DNA of 17,470 nucleotides, from assembly GCA_009782085.1 (NCBI GenBank), contig WQUN01000009.1, positions 1 through 17,470 of the forward strand, written 5' to 3'. Both the position numbers and the translations under genes were made by a program. Shown here one piece after another: positions 1 through 6,113 of this stretch. Each line of letters starts with the position of its first letter. Positions within the stretch are counted from its first letter, which is position 1. Below the pieces are notes generated by a model, which saw only the letters and a program-made list of their open reading frames with translations, ran no database searches and was not told the DNA's origin. The stretch is from Bacillota bacterium. Lineage in GTDB: Bacteria; Bacillota; Clostridia; Lachnospirales; WQUN01.

Positions 1-294
1 CGGGCCGGGCCAGAAACTCTCCATGCAAGGCCCGGCGATGTCCGGGATTTCGGAGGCGAGCTCCGCGAGCCGCGCCGCGTCCGCGATGTGCATAATCAGA
101 GGGTTGTCCGCCGGGCGGGACTTCGCCCGGAATATCCCGGCATATGCGCCGCGGTTGAAGGCGTCCGCGCCGAGGCCGTAGACAGTCTCCGTCGGAAAGG
201 CCACCAGCCCGCCGTTTCTGATCACCTCGGCGGCTTTGCGCATGACCTCCGGCTCCGGGCAGGCCGCGCTGACCTTCAGCACCTCGGTGGTCAC
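1..294 (-). CDS. tsaC: L-threonylcarbamoyladenylate synthase (TsaC/Sua5/YwlC), 3' part missing
   Basis: Only the first 98 residues are in the window; the gene runs off the left edge. The family makes threonylcarbamoyl-AMP from threonine, bicarbonate and ATP, the donor for t6A at position 37 of ANN-decoding tRNAs, in the cytoplasm. The call rests on the YrdC-fold signature: GGLVAFPTETVYGLGADA, then the K-S-R-P-A-D-N-P-L segment, then FWPGP at the edge. The start is a GTG at 294-292 that overlaps the TGA of the upstream SEC-C gene (GTGA), which implies translational coupling and gives an N-terminus of the length usual for Bacillus YwlC. The nearest ATG is 17 codons further in and would cut into the first helix. 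Whether the protein also has the C-terminal Sua5 domain cannot be seen. Confidence 0.93.
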   Translation of the reverse strand, partial: MTTEVLKVSAACPEPEVMRKAAEVIRNGGLVAFPTETVYGLGADAFNRGAYAGIFRAKSRPADNPLIMHIADAARLAELASEIPDIAGPCMESFWPGP

Positions 295-830
295 CGCGGG
301 CCGCCGTCTTCCGGCCCGGAATCGGAGGCGACAGGCGCGCCGCAGCACTTTTTATATTTCTTCCCGCTCCCGCACGGGCAAAGGTCGTTCCTGCCTATTT
401 TTTCGGCCTCGCGGACATACGTCCCGGAAGCCCGCTGCTCTTTGGCGAGCCTCTCCCGGGTCTCGGCGTCGAATACGGATTCCCATTCGGGAAGGGTGTA
501 CAGATGCCCGGCCTTGTACTCCACCATTTTTTTGTACAGCGCCTCAAACCCGAACGTCACGTCGATTTGGCTCTCCGCCGTCAGCTCCTTCGCGTCGAGC
601 TCCCCGTCCAGGGCCTCGTGGATGCCGTCCAGAAAGCCGCAGACGTTCTCCGGCGGCATTTGATACCGCTCGGCCAGTTCCGCCAGGCTTCCGGTTATGC
701 GTTTCTCTTTGTTCCCGATCAGATTTTGGTATATCCTCTTTTCCTGAGGCAGATATTTGTCCCAGAACGGCTTGACGGACGCCCCTTTTTTGTCGTAGGC
801 GCGGGAAAGCCACCGCTCGTACAGCGTCAT
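291..830 (-). CDS. SEC-C zinc-motif protein of a conserved Clostridia family
   Basis: A 179-residue protein. The last 35 residues hold the SEC-C metal-binding motif NDLCPCGSGKKYKKCC, with zinc-ligand cysteines at about 151, 153, 162 and 163. The same motif ends SecA, where it binds zinc and helps SecB or ribosome contact. The first 140 residues are a mostly helical domain without recognised catalytic residues. I recall similar short SEC-C proteins of Clostridia, but their function is not established. The ATG at 830 is preferred over an upstream in-frame start because AGGGAGG lies 6 nt before it. It is the first gene of a two-gene unit with tsaC (4-nt overlap), which may point to a role near translation; that is inference only. 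Confidence 0.85.
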   Translation of the reverse strand: MTLYERWLSRAYDKKGASVKPFWDKYLPQEKRIYQNLIGNKEKRITGSLAELAERYQMPPENVCGFLDGIHEALDGELDAKELTAESQIDVTFGFEALYKKMVEYKAGHLYTLPEWESVFDAETRERLAKEQRASGTYVREAEKIGRNDLCPCGSGKKYKKCCGAPVASDSGPEDGGPR

Positions 831-881
831 TGCGTATCCTCCCTGATAAATATTGAGTGTTCGGACGTAAACTTCGCTGAC

Positions 882-910
882 AGTATACAACTAAAACGCG
901 GGTTTGTCGA
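882..910 (-). promoter_or_regulatory. Sigma-A-type promoter of the SEC-C/tsaC operon
   Basis: On the minus strand TCGACA (910-905) and TATACT (887-882) are separated by 17 nt, five of six matches to each consensus box. Transcription would start near 875, leaving a leader of about 45 nt before the ATG at 830. No other promoter-like pair was seen close to the gene. Confidence 0.6.
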
Positions 911-950
911 TATTGCGAAACGGAAGAGGGGCAGCAAATTTTCGCGATAT

Positions 951-1005
951 GTCATTCTGAGCGCAGCGAAGAATCTTAAGACCCTTCCGCTTCGCTCAGG
1001 GAGAC
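951..1005. repeat. Dispersed palindromic repeat, copy A
   Basis: An imperfect inverted repeat starting GTCATTCTGAGCG and ending CGCTCAGGGAGAC, with GAATCTTAAGACCC in the centre. Similarity to copy C (11892-11946) continues beyond the hairpin to about 1038, ending in GGGAACAACCC, so the full unit is nearer 90 bp. Confidence 0.85.
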
Positions 1006-1040
1006 AGTCGATGGTGTTGTATATCAGGGAACAACCCTGG

Positions 1041-1102
1041 CGGCGTCCCCTGGAAACGGGACGCCGATGGCGGCTAAGACGGGACGCCGAGGGCGGCGTC
1101 CC
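1041..1102. repeat. Two GC-rich hairpins with the same stem
   Basis: CGGCGTCCC (1041-1049) pairs with GGGACGCCG (1058-1066), and a second GGGACGCCG (1081-1089) pairs with CGGCGTCCC (1094-1102), after which comes CTACA. The design, a palindrome followed by CTAC, matches the GTAGGG-palindrome repeats seen at 12617-12830. Confidence 0.7.
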
Positions 1103-1192
1103 CTACAGTATTATGGCGTATCCCACGAAAATTTGCCGCACCCAAACGGAGGAATAGCATTTGATTTTTCCGGCGGTTTAAGGTATCATCAT

Positions 1193-1222
1193 ATGGCAAC
1201 CTCTATTTATGGCAACCTCTAT
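1193..1222. repeat. Short tandem direct repeat, 16-bp period
   Basis: ATGGCAACCTCTAT occurs at 1193-1206 and again at 1209-1222, immediately before the MITE-like element. It may be slippage debris; no function is evident. Confidence 0.6.
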
Positions 1223-1227
1223 AAACT

Positions 1228-1342
1228 GCAATGTCAACAGGTTAAGGGGGGGTTACGGTCGGGGATGGAACCCCGACCCTACGGAATCCGCGATTTTGTA
1301 GCTGCGGGTTCCATCCCGCACCGCTTAACCTGTTGACATTGC
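1228..1342. mobile_element. MITE-like element with 19-bp perfect terminal inverted repeats
   Basis: GCAATGTCAACAGGTTAAG (1228-1246) is a perfect reverse complement of the right end (1324-1342). A direct repeat CTATAAACTG flanks the element at 1219-1228 and 1342-1351, overlapping the ends by one base, as a 9-bp target-site duplication would look. There is no coding capacity. Inside are two palindromes, one built on GGTCGGGG/CCCCGACC and one on TGCGGGTTCCATCCCGCA. A solo sequence resembling one end (CAATGACAACAGGTTT) is at 13535-13550. A non-autonomous element moved by a transposase elsewhere is the simplest reading. Confidence 0.7.
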
Positions 1343-1350
1343 TATAAACT

Positions 1351-1407
1351 GTCATCCTGAGCGAAGCGAAGTCGAAACATAAGATTCTTCGCCGCGCTCA
1401 GAATGAC
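1351..1407. repeat. Dispersed palindromic repeat, copy B (variant centre)
   Basis: Starts GTCATCCTGAGCGAAGCGAAG and ends CGCTCAGAATGAC, with a centre unlike the other copies (GTCGAAACATAAGATTCTTC). It directly abuts the right target duplication of the MITE-like element. Confidence 0.8.
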
Positions 1408-1497
1408 ATAAAAGGGGTTATCGAGGTTACCTTATACGAATCTTAGACGGAGAATATCATCCCGATAAACACGGATAACACGAAAGGACCGCTCAAA

Positions 1498-2130
1498 ATG
1501 AAAATCACACGTCCGGAGCCGCGTCGGGCGCTCAAAACCTTCGCCCTTTTGGCTTTGCTGACAATATCGTCCGCCCTGGCCCTCTCTTTCTCGGCCTGCG
1601 GGAAATCCGGCGGCGTTAAGGACGCGAACGGCGACACCCCGGCTTCGGCCGCGGGAAAGGCCCTCGATCTCTACAAGGCCCAGGACTACGCAAACTTCAA
1701 CAACGCCCTGACCGCGTCCGTCAAGAGCTTCAGCCCGGACACGACGGAGTTTGACGCCGCGACGATGAAGGCGTTCTCGCAGATAGACTATTCGGTGAAA
1801 AGCGAGAGCGTGAGCGGCAGCACGGCCAAGGTCGCCGTCTCGGTCACCGCGATAGACATAAAGACCGCCGTCAGCGAGACGGTCACGTATTCGTTCAACC
1901 AGCAGCTGAGCGGGGCATGGGATACCAAGGACACGGAAAAACTCCAGCAGCAGTACCAGGAATACTATGACGCGTACATTCTGGACCCGGCCCGCGCGAA
2001 AATAACGGCAGACGTGAACATCAGCCTGGAGAAAACCGGCGGGATCTGGAAAATCAACCCCGACAGCGCCTTTGTGGACGCTTTGACAGGCTTCCAGAGC
2101 GGCACGGGGAGCGTGGATGTGGTCAAATGA
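1498..2130 (+). CDS. Predicted lipoprotein of unknown function
   Basis: A 210-residue protein with a basic N-terminus, a hydrophobic stretch at residues 15-31 and a lipobox-like S-F-S-A-C, so Cys34 should be lipidated by Lgt and the protein anchored outside the membrane. Phe at -3 is less usual than Leu. The mature part has a pattern of short strands (residues 80-130 and 170-200) reminiscent of small NTF2-like/DUF4878-type lipoproteins, but I do not recognise the family with confidence. AAAGGA lies 9 nt before the ATG. Its TGA overlaps the ATG of mltG, so the two are translated together, which hints at a role at the cell wall (inference). Confidence 0.75.
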   Translation: MKITRPEPRRALKTFALLALLTISSALALSFSACGKSGGVKDANGDTPASAAGKALDLYKAQDYANFNNALTASVKSFSPDTTEFDAATMKAFSQIDYSVKSESVSGSTAKVAVSVTAIDIKTAVSETVTYSFNQQLSGAWDTKDTEKLQQQYQEYYDAYILDPARAKITADVNISLEKTGGIWKINPDSAFVDALTGFQSGTGSVDVVK

Positions 2131-3230
2131 AAAGACGGAGAAAACGGGAAGTCGGCCTGAAAAAGAGGGCGTTCGGCTGGAACGCGGCGGCGTTTCTGGG
2201 CGGCGTGATCCTAAGCCTTGTCCTGTCCCTCGCGGTCGTGTATCTGGTCTACACGTATACCGTCAAGTCGTACAACTACGGCGCGGGGCTGGCCGAGTCG
2301 ATGATGGCGCCCGCGGAGGACAAGGAGGTCGAATTCGTCGTCCGCGAGGGCGACACGGCCTCCGTCGTGGCGGCGAACCTGGAAAAGGAGGGCGTCATCA
2401 AAAACGCGCTGCTGTTCCGGCTCGAGAATCTCCTGAAGGGCGTCAGCCGGGACTACAAGCCCGGGACCTACGCGCTGAACGTGAGCATGGACACCAGCGA
2501 GATAAACGCCGTGTTCAACGGCACGGCCAACGCCGCCCCGGTCGTCGTCACGATCATAGAGGGCTCCAGCGCCGGCGACATCGCCCAGTACCTGGAGACG
2601 AACAATATCGTCGGCGCGGCGGATTTTCTCGCCGCCTGCGATAACGACGAATTCGACTACCCCTTCCTGGACGGCGTGCCTAAGCGGGCCGACCGCCTGG
2701 AGGGCTATCTCTTCCCGGACACCTATTTCCTGTCGGCGAACCCGAACCCGGACGAGATAATAAACAAGATGCTTACGCGCTTCGGGGAGATATACTCCGA
2801 CGCTTACGCCAAGCAGGCGGCCGCCCTCGGCCTGACCGCGGCCGAGGTCGTCACCGTGGCCTCCATGATCGAAAAGGAGATAAAGGTGCCGGAGGAGCGC
2901 CCGCTGGCGGCGGAGGTCATCTACAACCGCCTGGACGCGGACATGCTTTTGCAGATCGACGCGACGGTGCTCTACGCCCTCGGCGTCAAGAAGGAGAAAC
3001 TGACTTACGAGGACACTAACGTCGATTCCCCGTACAACACCTACCTGTACCCGGGCCTCCCGCCGGGGCCGATCTCGAACCCCGGCGAGGCCTGCATCGC
3101 GGCCGCGCTGAACCCCGCCCGGGGGAACTATCTGTACTATGTGGTCAAGGACAGCCTGACCGGGGAGCACTTCTTCACGGACAACTACGACGACTTCCAG
3201 GCGGCGAAGGCGCTTTACGCGGGGCAGTGA
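2127..3230 (+). CDS. mltG: Endolytic murein transglycosylase MltG (YceG-like)
   Basis: A membrane-anchored lytic transglycosylase that cleaves nascent peptidoglycan strands and so sets glycan length. The protein has 367 residues, normal for the family: a basic cytoplasmic tail, one membrane helix at about 20-44, a LysM-like region (VREGDTASVVAANL, about 70-125), then the YceG catalytic domain. Diagnostic segments are LEGYLFPDTY (191-200), ASMIEKE with the probable catalytic Glu249 (equivalent to Glu218 of E. coli), DATVLYALG, and the SPYNTYLYPGLPPGPISNPG block. The start ATG overlaps the stop of the lipoprotein gene (ATGA). In many Firmicutes mltG sits near ruvX and ireB, which occur 4.4 kb downstream here; the intervening genes look inserted or rearranged. 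Confidence 0.95.
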   Translation: MKRRRKREVGLKKRAFGWNAAAFLGGVILSLVLSLAVVYLVYTYTVKSYNYGAGLAESMMAPAEDKEVEFVVREGDTASVVAANLEKEGVIKNALLFRLENLLKGVSRDYKPGTYALNVSMDTSEINAVFNGTANAAPVVVTIIEGSSAGDIAQYLETNNIVGAADFLAACDNDEFDYPFLDGVPKRADRLEGYLFPDTYFLSANPNPDEIINKMLTRFGEIYSDAYAKQAAALGLTAAEVVTVASMIEKEIKVPEERPLAAEVIYNRLDADMLLQIDATVLYALGVKKEKLTYEDTNVDSPYNTYLYPGLPPGPISNPGEACIAAALNPARGNYLYYVVKDSLTGEHFFTDNYDDFQAAKALYAGQ

Positions 3231-3259
3231 GGCAAGCCTACCGAAGGTTGGTGATTATT

Positions 3260-3712
3260 TTGTGGAAACTGAAAGTTTATTTGGACAATTGCTGCTTTAA
3301 CCGCCCTTACGACGATCAAACGCAGGAAAGGATTTACTTGGAAACACTGGCCAAGTTGTATATTCAACGCTTGATAGTGGAAGAAAAAATGGTGTTTGTC
3401 TGGTCGTATGTTTTGGAATATGAAAACAGTAAAAATCCCTATAGCCTAAGAAAGAAGGCAATTAGGAATTTCTCTTACAAATGTGTAAGTTATGTTGACG
3501 TAATAAACGAAAACGCGATTAATGATTTGGCAAATGACATTATCATATATGGAATAAAAGAAAAGGACGCGCTTCACTTGGCATGCGCCATATTTTCCGG
3601 GTGCGATTATTTTATTACTACCGACGACAGATTGCTAAAATATAAGACCTCAAGGATAAGACTTATCAACCCTGTGCAGTTTATCAATGAAATTGAGGAG
3701 GATTTTTCATGA
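3260..3712 (+). CDS. PIN-domain protein, probable toxin of a toxin-antitoxin pair
   Basis: About 150 residues with a PIN-fold pattern: V-Y-L-D-N-C-C-F-N-R-P at the N-terminus with the first metal-binding Asp, an internal Glu, and a C-terminal EKDALHLACAIF followed by DYFITTDDRLLK with the remaining acidic residues. PIN proteins are Mg-dependent RNases; as toxins (VapC type) they cut tRNA or mRNA. The start is uncertain. A TTG at 3260 is preferred: the first strand begins right after it and AAGG lies upstream at 3244-3247. GTG codons at 3251 or 3227, the latter overlapping the mltG stop, would add N-terminal residues. The gene is clearly AT-richer than its neighbours and overlaps the next gene by 4 nt, as expected of a transferred two-gene module. 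Confidence 0.82.
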   Translation: MWKLKVYLDNCCFNRPYDDQTQERIYLETLAKLYIQRLIVEEKMVFVWSYVLEYENSKNPYSLRKKAIRNFSYKCVSYVDVINENAINDLANDIIIYGIKEKDALHLACAIFSGCDYFITTDDRLLKYKTSRIRLINPVQFINEIEEDFS

Positions 3713-3909
3713 ACGATACTATTCTTATGGACAAAGGCATGAAATGTCTTATCGAAACATTAGGAGAAGTAGGAGCGGAGCGATTTATTACAAAATTGAT
3801 CAGGGAGCCGTTCGATTACACTAAATGGCAGCGCGATTTGTTTGAGGGAATGACGATCGAAGAAATCAGCAGAGACGCCGCTGAATATTGCAAAGCAAAT
3901 CCGAGATAG
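3709..3909 (+). CDS. Small partner of the PIN protein, putative antitoxin
   Basis: A 66-residue acidic protein whose ATG overlaps the TGA of the PIN gene. It contains the conserved-looking stretch G-A-E-R-F-I-x-x-L-I-R-E-P-F-D-Y-T-K-W-Q-R, followed by F-x-x-M-T-I-E-E-I. I recall similar short proteins next to PIN genes in Clostridia and other phyla, but no named family comes to mind with certainty. No helix-turn-helix or AbrB-like DNA-binding motif is obvious, so how it would neutralise or regulate is unknown. GAGGA lies about 7 nt before the start. Base composition matches the PIN gene and not the flanks. Gene order is toxin first, the reverse of most VapBC pairs. Confidence 0.7.
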   Translation: MNDTILMDKGMKCLIETLGEVGAERFITKLIREPFDYTKWQRDLFEGMTIEEISRDAAEYCKANPR

Positions 3910-3958
3910 CGCGCGAAAGAACCGTTCTCCATATCCTACGCCAACAGGAGGAACCCCC

Positions 3959-5605
3959 ATGAGCGAACTTCGAAACATCACCATCGGCCAAATGCTGGAG
4001 GAAACGGCCGGCAGATTCCCGACGCGCCAGGCCGTCAAGTACATCGAGATGGAATTCGACAAGACCTGGTACGAACTGAACAACAAAGTGGACCGCATCG
4101 CGCGCGGGCTTCTCGGCATGGGCCTCGGAAAGGGCGACCACGCGGCGGTCTGGGCGACGAACTACCCCCAGTGGCTGGTGCTTTTCTTCGCGGTGGCGAA
4201 AATAGGCGTCGTGCTCGCCACGGTGAACACCAACTACAAGGAGCACGAGCTGGAGTACCTGCTGAAACACTCGGACGCGAAGGCTTTGTTCGTCTGCGAC
4301 GGGCTTAAGGACATCGACTGCGAAAAGACGATATACTCCATCTGCCCCGAGATACTGACCTGCGAAAAGGGCGATATCCGGTCGGAAAAGCTGCCGTTCC
4401 TGCGCATGGTCGTCTCCTTCGAGAACCGTTACGAGGGCATGTACCACTGGAACGACATAGAGAAATTCGGCGTGCTGGTGTCCGACCAAAAGTTCCGGGC
4501 CGTCAGGGACAGCCTGGACCCGGACGACGTGATCGTCATGCAGTACACTTCCGGCACGACGGGCTTCCCGAAGGGCGTCATGCTGACGCACAACAACCTC
4601 GTCAACAACGGCCGGTTCACCGGCGACGGCATGGGCTTCACCGAGAACGACAGGCTCTGCATCCCGGTGCCGTTCTTCCACTGTTTCGGCGTCACTTTGG
4701 CGATCCTGGCCTGCGCGACCCACGGGAGCGCGATGGTGCCGCTGCTGTTTTACACGCCGATGAAGGTCATGCACGCCGTGGAGTACGAGAGGTGCACGGC
4801 GGTGCACGGCGTGCCGACGATGTTCATCGGCATCCTGGAGCACCGGGACTTTGAGAAGTACGACTATTCCTCCTTGCGCACGGGGATCATGGCGGGCGCG
4901 ACCTGCCCGGCGAAGGTCATGTCCGACGTCATGACCAAGATGAACATGCGCGACATCGTCATCGTGTTCGGCCAGACGGAGTCCTCCCCCGGCTGCACGA
5001 TGACCACCGTCGGGGATTCCGCCGAAAGGCGCGTGAACACCGTCGGCCGCGCGTACCCGTTCACCGAGACGAAGATAGCCGACCCGGAGACGGGCTGCGA
5101 GCTAGGGCCGAACACGCCGGGCGAGTTCTGCGCCCGCGGCTACTGCGTCATGAAGGGCTATTACAAGCCGGAGGAAGGCTCCTTGCCGGTGATCGACGCG
5201 GACGGCTGGCTGCACACGGGCGACGTGGCCGAAGCGGACGAGCACGGCTATTACAGGATAACGGGCCGGATCAAGGACATGATCATCCGCGGCGGCGAGA
5301 ACATCTCGCCCAAGGAGATCGAGGACATGATCTACACCTTCGACGGCGTGAAGGACGTGGCAGTGGTGGCCGCGCCGTCGCGCGTCTACGGCGAGGAGGT
5401 CTGCGCCGTGGTCGTGCCGAAGGACGGCGTGACGCTAGACCCGGACAGGATACGCGCGCACGTCGGGAACAATCTGGCGAAGCATAAGGAGCCGAAATAC
5501 GTGGTTTTCGCCGACGAGCTGCCGCTGACCGCCAGCGGGAAGATACAGAAGTATCTGCTGAGGGAGAGGGTGAAAAAGATAATTGGGATGGAAGACAGTG
5601 AATAG
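3959..5605 (+). CDS. AMP-binding fatty-acyl-CoA ligase (ANL superfamily)
   Basis: A complete 548-residue adenylate-forming enzyme that would activate a carboxylic acid with ATP and join it to CoA in the cytoplasm. Visible motifs: the phosphate-binding loop YTSGTTGFPKG (196-206), V-F-G-Q-T-E-S-S-P-G (the A5 region), DGWLHTGD (415-422) holding the ribose-binding Asp, R-G-G-E-N-I-S-P-K-E-I-E (from 444), and the C-terminal catalytic lysine in ASGKIQK (Lys528). Overall it resembles medium/long-chain acyl-CoA synthetases; the acyl substrate cannot be read from sequence. AGGAGG lies 7 nt before the ATG. It is followed after 28 nt by a flavodoxin-like gene, probably in one transcript; no clear promoter was found in the 49-bp gap after the toxin-antitoxin pair. 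Confidence 0.9.
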   Translation: MSELRNITIGQMLEETAGRFPTRQAVKYIEMEFDKTWYELNNKVDRIARGLLGMGLGKGDHAAVWATNYPQWLVLFFAVAKIGVVLATVNTNYKEHELEYLLKHSDAKALFVCDGLKDIDCEKTIYSICPEILTCEKGDIRSEKLPFLRMVVSFENRYEGMYHWNDIEKFGVLVSDQKFRAVRDSLDPDDVIVMQYTSGTTGFPKGVMLTHNNLVNNGRFTGDGMGFTENDRLCIPVPFFHCFGVTLAILACATHGSAMVPLLFYTPMKVMHAVEYERCTAVHGVPTMFIGILEHRDFEKYDYSSLRTGIMAGATCPAKVMSDVMTKMNMRDIVIVFGQTESSPGCTMTTVGDSAERRVNTVGRAYPFTETKIADPETGCELGPNTPGEFCARGYCVMKGYYKPEEGSLPVIDADGWLHTGDVAEADEHGYYRITGRIKDMIIRGGENISPKEIEDMIYTFDGVKDVAVVAAPSRVYGEEVCAVVVPKDGVTLDPDRIRAHVGNNLAKHKEPKYVVFADELPLTASGKIQKYLLRERVKKIIGMEDSE

Positions 5606-5633
5606 TGAAGAAAATATAAACGGAGGCGCTTAA

Positions 5634-6113
5634 ATGATCGTCTGCTATTCCAAAACCGGTAAGACCAAGGTCTTCGCCGAGGAGCTGTCCAAACTGACCG
5701 GCATGAAGCTGTTCGAGCTCGCGGAGGAGCGCCCGCACAAGGGCTTTTTCGGGAGCTTTCGCGGCGCGTGGGATGCTGTGCGCGGGAAAGAGTCGAAGGT
5801 GAAGGCGCTTCCCGATCTCGCCGGGGTCAAGAAAATCTTCGTCTGCTCGCCCATATGGGCCGGGAGCGTCGCGCCGGCGGCGCGCTATTTCATGAACCAC
5901 GCCGATTTGACCGGCGTGGAGGTCAGTTTCCTGACCACCTGCGGAAACCCCGGCGGCTGCCGGAAGTACGCGGACGACGCGCTCGCCGCCTTCGCGGCCT
6001 CCGGCAAAAACGGTGTCCCGGGGGCGGCCTACGGCTTTGTCACGGCGGGGAAGAAGCCGGTCGACCGGGAGACTATCCGGGAGCAGATGCGGAAGATGAT
6101 AACAGACCGATGA
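5634..6113 (+). CDS. Flavodoxin-like protein
   Basis: A 159-residue protein. The N-terminal strand and loop V-C-Y-S-K-T-G-K-T-K matches the FMN phosphate-binding loop of flavodoxins (T/S-x-T-G-x-T pattern), and the middle segment I-F-V-C-S-P-I-W-A-G-S-V-A-P-A matches the second flavin-binding loop (SPIW/TPIY type). It should bind FMN and carry electrons or act as a small FMN reductase; the partner is unknown. GGAGG lies 7 nt before the ATG at 5634. The stop overlaps the ATG of mtaB (ATGA). MtaB is a radical-SAM enzyme that needs one-electron reduction, and flavodoxin is a known donor for such enzymes, so a functional link is attractive but unproven. Confidence 0.87.
   Translation: MIVCYSKTGKTKVFAEELSKLTGMKLFELAEERPHKGFFGSFRGAWDAVRGKESKVKALPDLAGVKKIFVCSPIWAGSVAPAARYFMNHADLTGVEVSFLTTCGNPGGCRKYADDALAAFAASGKNGVPGAAYGFVTAGKKPVDRETIREQMRKMITDR

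Larger units (their letters stand above)
891..1497. other. Repeat-rich intergenic region without a gene
   Basis: About 600 bp between the divergent SEC-C and lipoprotein genes. It holds two copies of the GTCATTCTGAG-type palindromic repeat (951-1005 and 1351-1407), two GGGACGCCG/CGGCGTCCC hairpins (1041-1066, 1081-1102), a 16-bp-period direct repeat (1193-1222) and a MITE-like element (1228-1342). Open frames here have no ribosome binding site and run through palindromes, so none is called. Confidence 0.8.

Noticed and set aside
504..1157. Plus-strand frame antisense to the SEC-C gene, running into the spacer
   Set aside because: It overlaps the promoter and repeats; the SEC-C motif on the other strand is decisive.
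2211..3170. Long open frame antisense to mltG
   Set aside because: It is a mirror of GC-rich codons in a certain gene: valine/arginine/histidine-rich, without a recognisable domain or ribosome binding site.
3866..4843. Long open frame antisense to the acyl-CoA ligase
   Set aside because: Same reason: the ligase motifs are unambiguous on the plus strand, and the antisense product has biased composition and no domain.
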